Shown one piece after another: positions 35,819 to 45,696 of a stretch of 64,000 nucleotides of DNA (positions are counted from its first letter, which is position 1; each line of letters opens with the position of its first letter). The translations under genes and the position numbers were made by a program. This DNA is from Glaesserella sp041814905 (GTDB taxonomy: Bacteria > Pseudomonadota > Gammaproteobacteria > Enterobacterales > Pasteurellaceae): contig NZ_JBGXYA010000021.1 in the NCBI RefSeq assembly GCF_041814905.1, forward strand, positions 1-64,000. Reading direction: 5' to 3'. The notes under the pieces are model-generated. The model was not told where the DNA came from. It saw only the letters and a list, made by a program, of their open reading frames with translations, and made no database searches.

Positions 35819-36244
35819 ATGTACAAACACATTCTGGTTGCAGTTGACCTTTCTGAAGAAAGTCTGGTGTTACTCCGTAAAGGCGCAAGTCTTGCGGAAA
35901 AATGCAATGCAAAATTATCAGTAATTCATGTTGATGTGAATTTTTCAGACCTTTATACCGGATTAATTGATATTAATATGTCTTCTGTACAAGATTCTGT
36001 ATCAGCAGAAACGGTTAAAGCCCTTGATGAATTAGCCGGAAAAGTAAATTACCCGGTGACCGAACGTCTTAATGGTAGTGGTGACTTTAGTCAGGTGCTT
36101 GAAGAAGCTGTTGAAAAATATCAAGTCGATCTACTGATTACTGGTCATCACCAAGATTTCTGGAGTAAATTCATGTCTTCTACTCGTCAAGTTATGAATA
36201 ATGTTTCTGTGGATATGTTAGTTGTACCTCTAGTCGATGAGTAA
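35819..36244 (+). CDS. uspA: universal stress protein A
   Basis: A 141-residue cytoplasmic UspA-family protein. The first strand MYKHILVAVDLSEES is typical. The ending has LLITGHHQDFWSKFMSSTRQVMNNVSVDMLVVPL, with H and F residues as in E. coli UspA rather than the G-x2-G-x9-G ATP motif, so it is the UspA type. The frame opens earlier at 35768, but AAGGAG at 35807-35812 fixes the ATG at 35819. It is a single gene with its own terminator. Confidence 0.92.
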   Translation: MYKHILVAVDLSEESLVLLRKGASLAEKCNAKLSVIHVDVNFSDLYTGLIDINMSSVQDSVSAETVKALDELAGKVNYPVTERLNGSGDFSQVLEEAVEKYQVDLLITGHHQDFWSKFMSSTRQVMNNVSVDMLVVPLVDE

Positions 36245-36280
36245 ATAAAATATGTACGGAAATAGGGATATTTCAGACTA

Positions 36281-36327
36281 AAAACCGCTTACGCAACTTA
36301 TAATTTGTGCAGGCGGTTTGTTTTTTT
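36281..36327 (+). terminator. terminator after uspA
   Basis: AAACCGC (36282-36288) pairs with GCGGTTT (36313-36319), followed by TG and a T-run. The loop is long (about 24 bases) and has an inner TTGC...GCAA-like pairing. Confidence 0.65.
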
Positions 36328-36449
36328 AATAAATTTTTTGTTTCTTCTTTGATTACATAGCAATAAACATAAAAAAATGTGTAGAATAGTAAGGTTAACC
36401 ACAAAGAAAGATGTTAACTCAATTTTTTTGTTTATTAGAGTAATGTTCA

Positions 36450-39074
36450 ATGAAAACAACTTCACAAATTAGACAATCCTTTTTGGATTTTTTTCATTCA
36501 AAAGGGCATACGATTGTCCCAAGTAGCTCATTAGTGCCGGAAAATGATCCGACATTGTTATTCACTAATGCAGGGATGAATCAATTTAAAGATGTATTTT
36601 TAGGCTTAGAAAAGCGTCCTTATGTTCGGGCAGCAACAGCACAACGCTGTGTTCGTGCGGGCGGAAAACATAATGATTTAGAAAATGTAGGCTATACTGC
36701 TCGTCATCATACCTTTTTTGAAATGATGGGTAATTTCAGTTTTGGTGATTATTTCAAACAAGATGCAATCAAATTTGGTTGGGAGTTTTTAACTTCACCA
36801 CAATGGTTAGGTTTACCGAAAGAGAAATTATATGTAACGGTATATGAAACCGATGACGAAGCTTATGAGATTTGGAACAAAGAAATTGGTGTTCCGACAG
36901 ATCATATTATTCGTATCGGTGATAATAAGGGGGCACCTTATGCATCAGATAACTTTTGGGCAATGGGTGATACGGGGCCTTGTGGTCCATGTACCGAAAT
37001 TTTTTATGATCATGGTGAACAACATTGGGGCGGTCTACCTGGATCTGCAGAAGAAGACGGTGATCGCTATATTGAGGTTTGGAATATTGTTTTTATGCAA
37101 TTCAACCGTCAAGCAGACGGAACGATGGAAAAATTGCCGAAACCGTCAGTAGATACCGGAATGGGATTAGAGCGTATGACTGCAGTCATGCAGCATGTTA
37201 ACTCTAACTATGAAATTGATATTTTTCAAACATTGATTAAAGAAGTCGCTACTCTTTTAAATGTGGCTGACTTAGATAATAAATCATTACGGGTTATTGC
37301 AGACCATATTCGTGCATGCTCGTATTTAATTGCAGACGGTGTTATACCCTCCAATGAGGGGCGCGGATATGTATTACGTCGTATTATTCGTAGAGCCGTA
37401 CGACATGGTAATATTCTTGGTGCAAAATCTGCATTTTTCTACAAACTTGTTCCAACTCTTGCACAAGCAATGGGACAAGCAGGTGAAATTATTACTCAAA
37501 AACAAGTCCATATCGAAAAAACATTAAAAGCAGAAGAAGAACAATTCGCCCGTACTTTGGAACGTGGTCTTACTTTATTAGAGGATGCTTTATCCAAAGT
37601 TGAAGATAATCTTCTTTCCGGAGAAATTGTATTTAAACTTTACGACACTTATGGATTCCCATTTGATTTGACTGCAGATGTTTGTCGTGAGCGTGGTATA
37701 ACTGTTGATGCGGACGGTTTTGAGCGTGAAATGCAGGCACAACGCGCTCGAGCACAGGCAAGTAGCAATTTTGGTACTGATTACAATAATGTCATTAAGG
37801 TAGATGATTCAACAGAATTTAAGGGATATGAATCAACCGATATTGATGCAACTGTTGTCGCATTATTCAGTAACGGGAAATCGGTCGATTCAATTCAGTC
37901 AGGCGAAAATGCAGTAGTTGTTTTAGATCGTACGGTATTTTACGGAGAATCAGGTGGTCAAATTGGTGATAGCGGTCTAATTTCATCAGAAATTTGCAAT
38001 TTTAAAGTTCAGGATACCCAAAAGTATGGTCAAGTATTCGGTCATATCGGACAGCTTGTATCTGGTTTATTATCGATAGGTGATAAAGTCAAAACTGAAG
38101 TTGATACGACACGTCGTCACGCTATTACCTTAAATCATAGTGCAACTCACTTATTACATTCGGCACTTCGTCAAATTCTAGGTGAACATGTTGCACAAAA
38201 AGGTTCTCTGGTTTCAGAAAATTCATTACGTTTTGACTTTTCTCAACCGGAAGCTATTTCTAAAGCAGATTTAGACAAAATAGAGCGTATTATTAACCGT
38301 AAAATTCGCGAAAATATTACAGTTACCACCGAAGTTATGGATATTGAGTCAGCAAAACGAAAAGGGGCAATGGCTTTATTCGGTGAAAAATATGGTGATC
38401 AGGTACGAGTTGTTGGAATGGATGATTTTTCCATTGAACTTTGTGGCGGAACACATGTTAAAAAGACAGGTGAGATTGGGCTGTTTAAATTTATTTCTGA
38501 AGGTGCTGTTGCAGCGGGAATTCGTCGTGTCGAAGCAGTAACAGGGGAAACAGCAATCTCACATTTACACCAACAGCAACAAATTTTGCAACAATGTTCG
38601 GAATTATTAAAAACGGATAGTCATAATTTGGTTGAAAAAATTCAACATTTGCAAGATAAAGCTAAAAAAGCGGAAAAAGAATTGCAGCAATTTAAAGATA
38701 AATTTGCAACTCAAACCGGTGGTGAATTAGCTAAACAAGCACAACAAATAAATGGAGTAAATGTTGTTGTTCAGCGTTTAGATAATATTGATGTTAAAGC
38801 ACTGAGAACAATGGTTGATGATTTAAAAAATCAATTAGGTTCGGCGGTTATTGCTTTTGCAACGCAATCAGATGACAAAGTGAATTTAGTTGTTGGAGTG
38901 ACGAAAGATTTAAGCACGAAGCTTAATGCCGGGGAACTTGTTGGCTTAATGGCTCAGCAAGTTGGCGGCAAAGGTGGCGGAAGAGCGGATATGGCAATGG
39001 CAGGGGGAAATCAACCTCAAAACATTAGTCAAGCTCTTCATGTTGCAATAGAATGGATTCAAGCAAAACTTTAA
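36450..39074 (+). CDS. alaS: alanyl-tRNA synthetase
   Basis: An 874-residue class II synthetase. The catalytic domain begins with IRQSFLDFF and has the class II motifs around TAQRCVRAGGKHNDLENVG. The editing domain has the zinc-binding HSATHLLHSALR and CGGTHVKKTGEIG motifs. The C-terminal domain ends in QQVGGKGGGRADMAMAGG. Length agrees with E. coli (876). It is followed by csrA, an arrangement conserved in many gammaproteobacteria. Confidence 0.98.
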   Translation: MKTTSQIRQSFLDFFHSKGHTIVPSSSLVPENDPTLLFTNAGMNQFKDVFLGLEKRPYVRAATAQRCVRAGGKHNDLENVGYTARHHTFFEMMGNFSFGDYFKQDAIKFGWEFLTSPQWLGLPKEKLYVTVYETDDEAYEIWNKEIGVPTDHIIRIGDNKGAPYASDNFWAMGDTGPCGPCTEIFYDHGEQHWGGLPGSAEEDGDRYIEVWNIVFMQFNRQADGTMEKLPKPSVDTGMGLERMTAVMQHVNSNYEIDIFQTLIKEVATLLNVADLDNKSLRVIADHIRACSYLIADGVIPSNEGRGYVLRRIIRRAVRHGNILGAKSAFFYKLVPTLAQAMGQAGEIITQKQVHIEKTLKAEEEQFARTLERGLTLLEDALSKVEDNLLSGEIVFKLYDTYGFPFDLTADVCRERGITVDADGFEREMQAQRARAQASSNFGTDYNNVIKVDDSTEFKGYESTDIDATVVALFSNGKSVDSIQSGENAVVVLDRTVFYGESGGQIGDSGLISSEICNFKVQDTQKYGQVFGHIGQLVSGLLSIGDKVKTEVDTTRRHAITLNHSATHLLHSALRQILGEHVAQKGSLVSENSLRFDFSQPEAISKADLDKIERIINRKIRENITVTTEVMDIESAKRKGAMALFGEKYGDQVRVVGMDDFSIELCGGTHVKKTGEIGLFKFISEGAVAAGIRRVEAVTGETAISHLHQQQQILQQCSELLKTDSHNLVEKIQHLQDKAKKAEKELQQFKDKFATQTGGELAKQAQQINGVNVVVQRLDNIDVKALRTMVDDLKNQLGSAVIAFATQSDDKVNLVVGVTKDLSTKLNAGELVGLMAQQVGGKGGGRADMAMAGGNQPQNISQALHVAIEWIQAKL

Positions 39075-39085
39075 TAATTAAATAG

Positions 39086-39108
39086 GCTGAAACGATTTCA
39101 GCTTATTC
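39086..39108 (+). terminator. weak hairpin between alaS and csrA
   Basis: GCTGAAA (39086-39092) pairs with TTTCAGC (39096-39102), followed by TTATTCTT. The T-run is poor, so partial read-through into csrA is likely. Confidence 0.5.
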
Positions 39109-39146
39109 TTATAAAAACATAAATATTAAAATTAAAGGAGACAGTG

Positions 39147-39335
39147 ATGCTTATTCTAACTCGAAAAATCGGGGAAAGCTTATTAATTGGAGATGAAGTG
39201 GAGATTACCGTACTAAGTATTAGAGGTAGTCAGGTCAAATTGGGTGTAAAAGCACCGAAAGAGATTTCCGTTCATCGTGAAGAAATATATCAGCGAATCA
39301 AAGCTTTAGCAGAGGATGCAAAACAAGAAGAATAA
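39147..39335 (+). CDS. csrA: carbon storage regulator CsrA
   Basis: A 62-residue RNA-binding dimer that controls translation and stability of many mRNAs through GGA sites. The sequence LILTRKIGESLLIGDEVEI and the VHREEIYQRI segment with Arg near 44 are the family core. AAGGAG at 39135-39140 places the start at ATG 39147, not the GTG one codon earlier. Context alaS-csrA is conserved. Confidence 0.97.
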   Translation: MLILTRKIGESLLIGDEVEITVLSIRGSQVKLGVKAPKEISVHREEIYQRIKALAEDAKQEE

Positions 39336-39381
39336 TTGAGGATCTGCAAGATTTTAAACTCAACAACATAAGGAAACTACT

Positions 39382-40746
39382 ATGGGTAAATTAACTTGTT
39401 TCAAAGCTTACGATATTCGTGGTCAATTAGGAACAGAACTTAATGTTGATATTGCATATCGCATTGGTCGTGCTTTCGGGCAATTCTTAAAACCTAAAAA
39501 TATTGTTGTCGGTGGTGATGTCCGTTTGACAAGTAACGAACTTAAAAGTGCTGTTACGAACGGTTTATTAGATTCCGGCGTCGATGTGATTGATCTTGGC
39601 CAAACGGGAACAGAAGAAGTGTATTTTGCTACTTCATTCTTGAACACAGATGGTGGGATCGAGGTTACAGCAAGCCATAATCCAATGGACTATAACGGCA
39701 TGAAGTTAGTTCGCGCAGGTTCTCGCCCTATTAGTGCAGATACCGGCTTAGCTGATATTCAACGGCTAGCGGAAGAAAACGACTTTCCGCCGGTTACTAA
39801 ACGTGGCACTTATACACAAAAAAGTGTGTTAGGTGAATATGTTGAACACTTATTGTCTTATATTGATCTTAATAAATTAACACCGAAAACGTTAGTTATC
39901 AATTCAGGTAACGGTGCGGCAGGTAAGGTGATTGATGCTATTGAAGCTCAATTTAAAGCACATAATGTACCGGTCAAATTTGTCAAAGTACATAATAATC
40001 CGGATGGTAATTTCCCTAATGGCATCCCAAACCCGATTTTGCATGAAAACCGCCAAGACTCAATCAATGCGGTATTAGCAAATAAAGCCGATATGGGAAT
40101 TGCCTTTGACGGTGACTTCGACCGTTGTTTCTTATTTGATGAGAAAGCAGGATTTATCGAAGGTTACTATGTTGTTGGTTTACTATCACAGGCGTTTTTA
40201 CAGAAAAATCGAGGAGCAAAAGTAATTTATGATCCTCGTTTAATCTGGAATACGGAAGAATTAGTTGCAGAAGCAGGCGGCGAAGCTGTGATGTCTAAGT
40301 CCGGTCACTCATTTATTAAAGAAAAAATGCGTGAAGTGGATGCCATTTACGGCGGAGAAATGAGTGCACACCACTACTTCCGTGATTTCTTCTACTGTGA
40401 CAGTGGTATGATTCCTTGGTTATTAACCTTAGAGTTACTCTGCACTACAGGTAAAACATTGAGCGAATTAGTGGGTTCTCGCATAAATAAATTCCCGTCA
40501 CCGGGTGAAATTAACAGCAAATTGGCCGATGCTAAAGTATCTATTGAGCGTGTGTTGAATACTTATAAAGGTTCAGCTAAATCAGTAGAAACACTTGACG
40601 GTATCAGTATTGAATTTGAAAATTGGCGGTTCAATTTAAGAAGTTCTAATACGGAACCGGTTGTTCGCTTAAACCTTGAAACAAAAGGTGATAAGCAGTT
40701 AATGCAAGAAAAAACAGATGAAGTTTTAGCGTTACTTCGTCAATAA
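39382..40746 (+). CDS. manB: phosphomannomutase
   Basis: A 454-residue alpha-D-phosphohexomutase. The phospho-serine loop TASHNPMDYNG (serine near residue 98), the metal loop DGDFDRCF, the sugar loop GGEMSAHHYFRDF and the phosphate loop RSSNTEPVVRLN are present. GEMSAHH with these neighbours fits the ManB/CpsG type, which makes mannose-1-phosphate for surface sugars; a phosphoglucomutase role cannot be ruled out. It lies just before galU, so both supply nucleotide-sugar routes. Confidence 0.9.
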   Translation: MGKLTCFKAYDIRGQLGTELNVDIAYRIGRAFGQFLKPKNIVVGGDVRLTSNELKSAVTNGLLDSGVDVIDLGQTGTEEVYFATSFLNTDGGIEVTASHNPMDYNGMKLVRAGSRPISADTGLADIQRLAEENDFPPVTKRGTYTQKSVLGEYVEHLLSYIDLNKLTPKTLVINSGNGAAGKVIDAIEAQFKAHNVPVKFVKVHNNPDGNFPNGIPNPILHENRQDSINAVLANKADMGIAFDGDFDRCFLFDEKAGFIEGYYVVGLLSQAFLQKNRGAKVIYDPRLIWNTEELVAEAGGEAVMSKSGHSFIKEKMREVDAIYGGEMSAHHYFRDFFYCDSGMIPWLLTLELLCTTGKTLSELVGSRINKFPSPGEINSKLADAKVSIERVLNTYKGSAKSVETLDGISIEFENWRFNLRSSNTEPVVRLNLETKGDKQLMQEKTDEVLALLRQ

Positions 40747-40828
40747 TTTGCAAAATTTTTATATAAACAGACCGCTTGCTGATAAGGTGGGCGGTTTCCT
40801 TTTATTCTTTTTAATGTAAGGACTCAAA

Positions 40829-41716
40829 ATGAAGGTAATCATTCCTGTTGCAGGTCTGGGTACTCGTATGTTGCCGGCGACCAAAGCTATTCCGAAAGAA
40901 ATGTTAACTATCGCCGATAAACCATTAATTCAATATATCGTGAATGAATGTGTTGCGGCAGGGATTAAAGAAATCGTACTTGTTACACATTCATCGAAAA
41001 ATGCGATCGAAAACCACTTTGACACCTCTTTTGAACTTGAAACCATGCTTGAAAAACGCGTAAAACGTCAATTGTTAGATGAAGTGCGTTCTATTGTGCC
41101 AAAAGATGTCACTATTATGCATGTTCGCCAAGGTCAAGCAAAAGGTTTAGGTCATGCAGTTTTATGTGGCAGAGCATTGGTTGGTAATGAGCCGTTTGCG
41201 GTCGTTTTACCGGATGTTTTATTGGCGGATTTCACTGCGAATCAGAAGAAAGAGAATCTTTCTGCAATGATCAAACGTTTTAAAGAAACCGGAAACAGCC
41301 AAATTATGGTTGCTCCAGTTCCAATTGAAGATGTGAGTAACTATGGTATTGTGGATTGCCAAGGCGTAGAACTACCACCTGCAGGCACAGCAAAAATTGT
41401 GAATATTGTTGAAAAACCGAAAGTAGAAGACGCTCCGTCTAATTTTTCCGTTGTAGGTCGTTATGTGTTTTCAGCCGAGATTTGGGATTTATTAGAAAGA
41501 ACTCCGGTTGGCGTAGGAGATGAAATTCAATTAACCGATGCGATTGATATGTTAATTGAAGAGCAAGATGTTGAGGCATTTCATATGACAGGGAAATCGT
41601 TTGACTGCGGCGATAAACTCGGCTATATGGAAGCATTTGTAGAATACAGTTTAAATCATGATAAATGCGGCAGTAAATTTAAAGATTATTTAAAAGATTT
41701 AGTAAAATCTTTATAA
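40829..41716 (+). CDS. galU: UTP-glucose-1-phosphate uridylyltransferase
   Basis: Makes UDP-glucose for LPS, capsule and galactose use. The 295-residue protein has the nucleotidyl-transfer signature PVAGLGTRMLPATKAIPKE, the ending motif VEKPKVEDAPSN, and the KSFDCGDKLGYMEAFV segment of GalU. A degenerate uptake signal and a weak hairpin lie in the gap after manB, and a strong terminator follows. Confidence 0.96.
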   Translation: MKVIIPVAGLGTRMLPATKAIPKEMLTIADKPLIQYIVNECVAAGIKEIVLVTHSSKNAIENHFDTSFELETMLEKRVKRQLLDEVRSIVPKDVTIMHVRQGQAKGLGHAVLCGRALVGNEPFAVVLPDVLLADFTANQKKENLSAMIKRFKETGNSQIMVAPVPIEDVSNYGIVDCQGVELPPAGTAKIVNIVEKPKVEDAPSNFSVVGRYVFSAEIWDLLERTPVGVGDEIQLTDAIDMLIEEQDVEAFHMTGKSFDCGDKLGYMEAFVEYSLNHDKCGSKFKDYLKDLVKSL

Positions 41717-41736
41717 TCTCTACAAAGTAAAAAGGT

Positions 41737-41760
41737 AAAAAGACGCTAATGCGTCTTTTT
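41737..41760 (+). terminator. terminator after galU
   Basis: AAAAAGACGC (41737-41746) pairs with GCGTCTTTTT (41751-41760) around TAAT. Compact and strong. Confidence 0.9.
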
Positions 41761-41790
41761 ACTCTCTAGGGCTAGAGGTTTGATTAAATT

Positions 41791-42837
41791 ATGATAAAAA
41801 AAATAGTACAAGCGGTTGGATTCGGTCTGTTTTGTGCAGGATTAATTCTTTATGTCGCACCTTTGGTTAATAAACAAGGTAAGAGTACCTTATTACCTAA
41901 CAATGAAATTATAAGCTATCATTCGGCAGTAAAAATAGCTTCCCCGGCAGTTGTTAATGTATATAACCAGGCTTTTGATTCTACAACACCCCAAAACGGT
42001 ACAGAGTTACAGGTTAATAATTTAGGTTCCGGGGTGATCATGACCTCATCAGGCTATATCTTAACCAATAAGCATGTTATTCAAAATGCGGATCAAATTA
42101 TTGTGGCTTTACAATCAGGCACGATCTACAGTGCAGTTTTAATTGGTTCTGATACGCTGACTGATTTAGCTGTTTTAAAAATTCAGTCAGAAAATTTACC
42201 TACAATTCCTCAAAATGAAAAACGAGTCGCTCAAATCGGTGACGTTGTTTTAGCTATCGGTAACCCATTGAATTTAGGACAAAGTATTACCCAAGGTATC
42301 ATCAGTGCAACCGGTAGAAATGCCTTGTCTGAAATGGGGCGCCAAAATTTCATCCAAACGGATGCTTCTATCAATAAAGGGAATTCCGGGGGGGCGTTGG
42401 TTAATTCTGCGGGAGAATTGATCGGGATTAATACTTTAAGCTTAGGAAAAAATAGTGATGATTTAGCTGAAGGGCTCAATTTTGCAATTCCAATCAGTTT
42501 GGCAAATAAAGTTATGGATAAGATCATTAAAGATGGTCGTGTGATTCGCGGTTACTTTGGTGTAAACAGTTCATTATTCTATTCGGCTAAACAGTTAGGT
42601 GTAGGTGAAAAAGGTGTACTTATTACAGGTGTTGCTGAAAACGGTCCGGCAGAAGCAGCAGGTATTGAAACCGGAGATTTAATTCTGACTATTAATAATA
42701 TCGATGCGGAAACACCATCACAAATGATGGAGATGATTGCAGACATGAAACCGAATACACGTGTTAATGTGTTGGTTTCTCGTCAAGGAAAATTACTTGA
42801 ATTTCAAGTTGTGATTGGTGAATTTCCGGAAATGTAA
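41791..42837 (+). CDS. degS: periplasmic serine endoprotease DegS
   Basis: A 348-residue HtrA-family protease anchored by an N-terminal membrane segment (residues 5-26). The catalytic triad is His95 (LTNKHVI), Asp125 (DTLTDLAVL) and Ser199 (KGNSGGALV). There is one PDZ domain (about 250-340), which separates DegS from the two-PDZ DegP. It should start the sigma-E response by cutting RseA when OMP C-termini bind the PDZ; rseA is not in the window. An uptake signal lies near codon 7 (41808-41816), within the membrane anchor. Confidence 0.92.
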   Translation: MIKKIVQAVGFGLFCAGLILYVAPLVNKQGKSTLLPNNEIISYHSAVKIASPAVVNVYNQAFDSTTPQNGTELQVNNLGSGVIMTSSGYILTNKHVIQNADQIIVALQSGTIYSAVLIGSDTLTDLAVLKIQSENLPTIPQNEKRVAQIGDVVLAIGNPLNLGQSITQGIISATGRNALSEMGRQNFIQTDASINKGNSGGALVNSAGELIGINTLSLGKNSDDLAEGLNFAIPISLANKVMDKIIKDGRVIRGYFGVNSSLFYSAKQLGVGEKGVLITGVAENGPAEAAGIETGDLILTINNIDAETPSQMMEMIADMKPNTRVNVLVSRQGKLLEFQVVIGEFPEM

Positions 42838-42849
42838 TATGGGTAACGT

Positions 42850-43518
42850 ATGAATAAAATTGTAATTACTGTAGATGGTCCGAGTGGGGTCGGTAAAGGT
42901 ACACTATGTCAGGCATTAGCGGACACATTAGGTTTTGATTTTTTAGATTCTGGAGCAATTTATCGTATTTTGGCATTAGCCGCGTTGAAACAAAATATCA
43001 GTTTTGAAAATGAAGAAAAACTGGCCGAATTAGGTCGCAATTTAGACGTAAAATTTGTGCTACAAAACGGTGAAATGAGTGTAATTTTAAATGGTGAGAA
43101 CGTCGGCGACCAAATTCGTACTGCACAAGCGGGTCAAAACGCCTCAAAAATTGCAATTTATCCAAAAGTACGAGAAGCTTTATTACAACGCCAACGGGAT
43201 TTCAGTACTGAAAAAGGATTGATTGCCGATGGGAGAGATATGGGAACAATAGTATTCCCTAATGCAAAAATTAAATTTTTTTTAGACGCAAGTGCTGAGG
43301 AACGTGCAAAAAGACGTGTAAAACAGTTGCAAGAAAAGGGATTTAATGCTAATTTTGGTGAGATTTTAGCCGAGATAAGAGAGCGTGATTTTCGTGATAG
43401 AAATCGCACTGTTGCGCCTCTAATCCCGGCTAAAGATGCGTTGGTCTTGGATTCAACGCATTTGTCTATTGATGAGGTAATTAAACAAGCGTTAGTACAT
43501 ATTCATCAATATCTTTAG
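42850..43518 (+). CDS. cmk: cytidylate kinase
   Basis: Phosphorylates CMP and dCMP. The 222-residue protein has the P-loop DGPSGVGKGTLCQ at residues 9-19, FLDSGAIYR, the DGRDMGTIVFP motif and the LID region ERAKRRVKQL. It is followed by rpsA, the order conserved in E. coli. Confidence 0.96.
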   Translation: MNKIVITVDGPSGVGKGTLCQALADTLGFDFLDSGAIYRILALAALKQNISFENEEKLAELGRNLDVKFVLQNGEMSVILNGENVGDQIRTAQAGQNASKIAIYPKVREALLQRQRDFSTEKGLIADGRDMGTIVFPNAKIKFFLDASAEERAKRRVKQLQEKGFNANFGEILAEIRERDFRDRNRTVAPLIPAKDALVLDSTHLSIDEVIKQALVHIHQYL

Positions 43519-43613
43519 TTCGTATACTTAATAAAGGATTATTAGGTTTTTATTATCAACCCCATTTAGATGGATGCTAAATGGACGTTCTATTTTATTT
43601 AAGAAGATTAATT

Positions 43614-45281
43614 ATGACTGAATCTTTTGCTCAACTATTTGAAGAATCACTAAAAGGTCAAGAAACCCGTTTAGGTTCAATTGTTAAAGGTACTGTGGTT
43701 AAAATCCAAAAAGGCCTAGTATTCGTAGATGCTGGTTTAAAATCAGAATCAGCAATTCCTGCGGAAGAGTTCTACAACACACAAGGTGAATTAGAAGTTC
43801 AAGTTGGTGATGTTGTTGATGTAGCGCTTGATGCTGTTGAAGACGGTTTCGGTGAGACTAAACTTTCTCGTGAAAAAGCTAAACGTAACGAGTCTTGGGC
43901 TGCGTTAGAAAAAGCATTCGAAGAACAAGCAACTGTTATTGGTTTAGTGAACGGTAAAGTGAAAGGTGGCTTCACTGTTGAGTTAAACGGTGTTCGTGCA
44001 TTTTTACCGGGTTCATTAGTTGATACTCGTCCGGTTCGCGATTCTTTAAACCTTGAAGGTAAAGAATTAGAATTTAAAGTTATCAAACTTGACCAAAAAC
44101 GTAACAATGTTGTTGTATCACGTCGTGCAGTAATTGAATCTGAAAGCAGCCAAGACCGCGAAGAAGTATTAGCGAATTTAGTTGAAGGCTCAGAAGTTAA
44201 AGGTACTGTTAAAAACTTAACCGACTACGGTGCATTCGTAGACTTAGGTGGCGTTGACGGTTTACTTCATATTACCGATATGGCTTGGAAACGCGTTAAG
44301 CATCCAAGTGAAGTAGTGAATGTAGGTGATGAAGTTACCGTTAAAGTATTGAAATTCGACAAAGATCGCACTCGCGTATCTTTAGGTTTAAAACAATTAG
44401 GTCAAGATCCTTGGGCTGCAATCGCTCAAAATCACCCGGTAAACAGCAAGTTAACAGGTAAAGTAACTAACTTAACCGACTACGGCTGTTTCGTTGAAAT
44501 TTTAGACGGTGTTGAAGGTTTAGTTCATGTTTCAGAAATGGACTGGACAAATAAAAATATCCACCCATCTAAAGTGGTTAACGTAGGTGATGTAGTTGAA
44601 GTGATGGTTCTTGAAGTTGACGAAGAACGTCGTCGTATCTCTTTAGGCTTAAAACAATGCAAAGCTAATCCTTGGGAACATTTCGCAGAAACACATAACA
44701 AAAACGATAAAGTGAAAGGTAAAATCAAATCAATCACTGATTTTGGTATCTTTATCGGTTTAGAAGGTGGGATTGACGGTTTAGTTCACTTATCGGATAT
44801 TTCTTGGAATGTATCTGGTGAAGATGCTGTTCGTAACTACAAGAAAGGTGATGAAGTTGAAGCTGTTGTGTTACAAGTTGATGCAGTGAAAGAGCGTATC
44901 TCTTTAGGTATCAAACAATTAGAATCAGACCCATTCACTAACTTCGTTGACGCTACCAAAAAAGGTGCGGTTGTAACAGGTAAAGTAGTTGAAGTTGATG
45001 CTAAAGGTGTTAAAGTCGAATTAGAAGACGGAGTTGAAGGTTATATCCGTGCAGCAGAAGCAACACGTGATCGCGTAGACGATATCACTACTGTTATCAG
45101 TGTAGGTGATTCAATCGAGGCGAAATACACTGGTGTTGATCGTAAAGCTCGTATTGTGAATCTTTCAGTTCGTGCTAAAGACGAAGCTGAAGAGTCTGCG
45201 GCAATTGCACAAGTGAATAAGCAAGAAGAAGCTATTCCAAATGCATTCGCAGAGGCTTTCAAAGCAGCAAAAGGTGAGTAA
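43614..45281 (+). CDS. rpsA: 30S ribosomal protein S1
   Basis: A 555-residue protein with six S1 RNA-binding repeats, visible as repeated G-x-V-x-x-x-x-x-Y/F-G-x-F motifs (for example TDYGAFVDLGGVDGLLH and TDYGCFVEILDGVEGLVH). It helps the ribosome bind mRNA leaders. The family N-terminus MTESFAQLFEESL fixes the start at 43614, not the open frame at 43581. The leader has only an AGAAGA-like ribosome site, as expected for a gene whose product controls its own translation. Confidence 0.98.
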   Translation: MTESFAQLFEESLKGQETRLGSIVKGTVVKIQKGLVFVDAGLKSESAIPAEEFYNTQGELEVQVGDVVDVALDAVEDGFGETKLSREKAKRNESWAALEKAFEEQATVIGLVNGKVKGGFTVELNGVRAFLPGSLVDTRPVRDSLNLEGKELEFKVIKLDQKRNNVVVSRRAVIESESSQDREEVLANLVEGSEVKGTVKNLTDYGAFVDLGGVDGLLHITDMAWKRVKHPSEVVNVGDEVTVKVLKFDKDRTRVSLGLKQLGQDPWAAIAQNHPVNSKLTGKVTNLTDYGCFVEILDGVEGLVHVSEMDWTNKNIHPSKVVNVGDVVEVMVLEVDEERRRISLGLKQCKANPWEHFAETHNKNDKVKGKIKSITDFGIFIGLEGGIDGLVHLSDISWNVSGEDAVRNYKKGDEVEAVVLQVDAVKERISLGIKQLESDPFTNFVDATKKGAVVTGKVVEVDAKGVKVELEDGVEGYIRAAEATRDRVDDITTVISVGDSIEAKYTGVDRKARIVNLSVRAKDEAEESAAIAQVNKQEEAIPNAFAEAFKAAKGE

Positions 45282-45291
45282 TTAGCTCTCA

Positions 45292-45324
45292 AAGCGGATA
45301 TACTTTATTTATGTATATCCGCTT
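45292..45324. terminator. stable hairpin between rpsA and ihfB
   Basis: AAGCGGATATAC (45292-45303) pairs with GTATATCCGCTT (45313-45324). There is no T-run, so it may be an attenuator or an mRNA end-protector rather than a full terminator. Confidence 0.6.
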
Positions 45325-45348
45325 ATCTCATAACTTAAGGAGAAAATT

Positions 45349-45630
45349 ATGACTAAATCGGAATTAATTGAAAATTTAGTAGCGAAAAATCCTTCATTGC
45401 AAATCAAATCCGTAGATGAATGTGTAAAAGAAATCTTGGAACAAGTTATGCGTTCCCTTGAAAATGGTGAACGTATTGAAGTAAGAGGATTTGGAAGCTT
45501 TTCTCTTCACTATCGACAACCACGTGTTGGACGCAATCCTAAAACGGGAGAAAGCGTTAAATTAGGCGCTAAATACGTACCTCACTTTAAAGCGGGTAAA
45601 GAGCTTAAAGAGCGCGTTGATCTTATCTAA
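45349..45630 (+). CDS. ihfB: integration host factor beta subunit
   Basis: A 93-residue DNA-bending protein of the HU/IHF family that pairs with IhfA. The beta-arm carries GFGSFSLHYRQPRVGRNPKTGE, and the beta-type N-terminus MTKSELIENLVAKNPSL and the ending HFKAGKELKERV are seen. AAGGAG precedes the ATG. The order rpsA-ihfB-lapA-lapB-pyrF matches E. coli. Confidence 0.97.
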   Translation: MTKSELIENLVAKNPSLQIKSVDECVKEILEQVMRSLENGERIEVRGFGSFSLHYRQPRVGRNPKTGESVKLGAKYVPHFKAGKELKERVDLI

Positions 45631-45696
45631 TTTTATTACCACAAAATGATATACATCATTTTAAGTTATCTAATAATGTAATAACGGAGACACTTC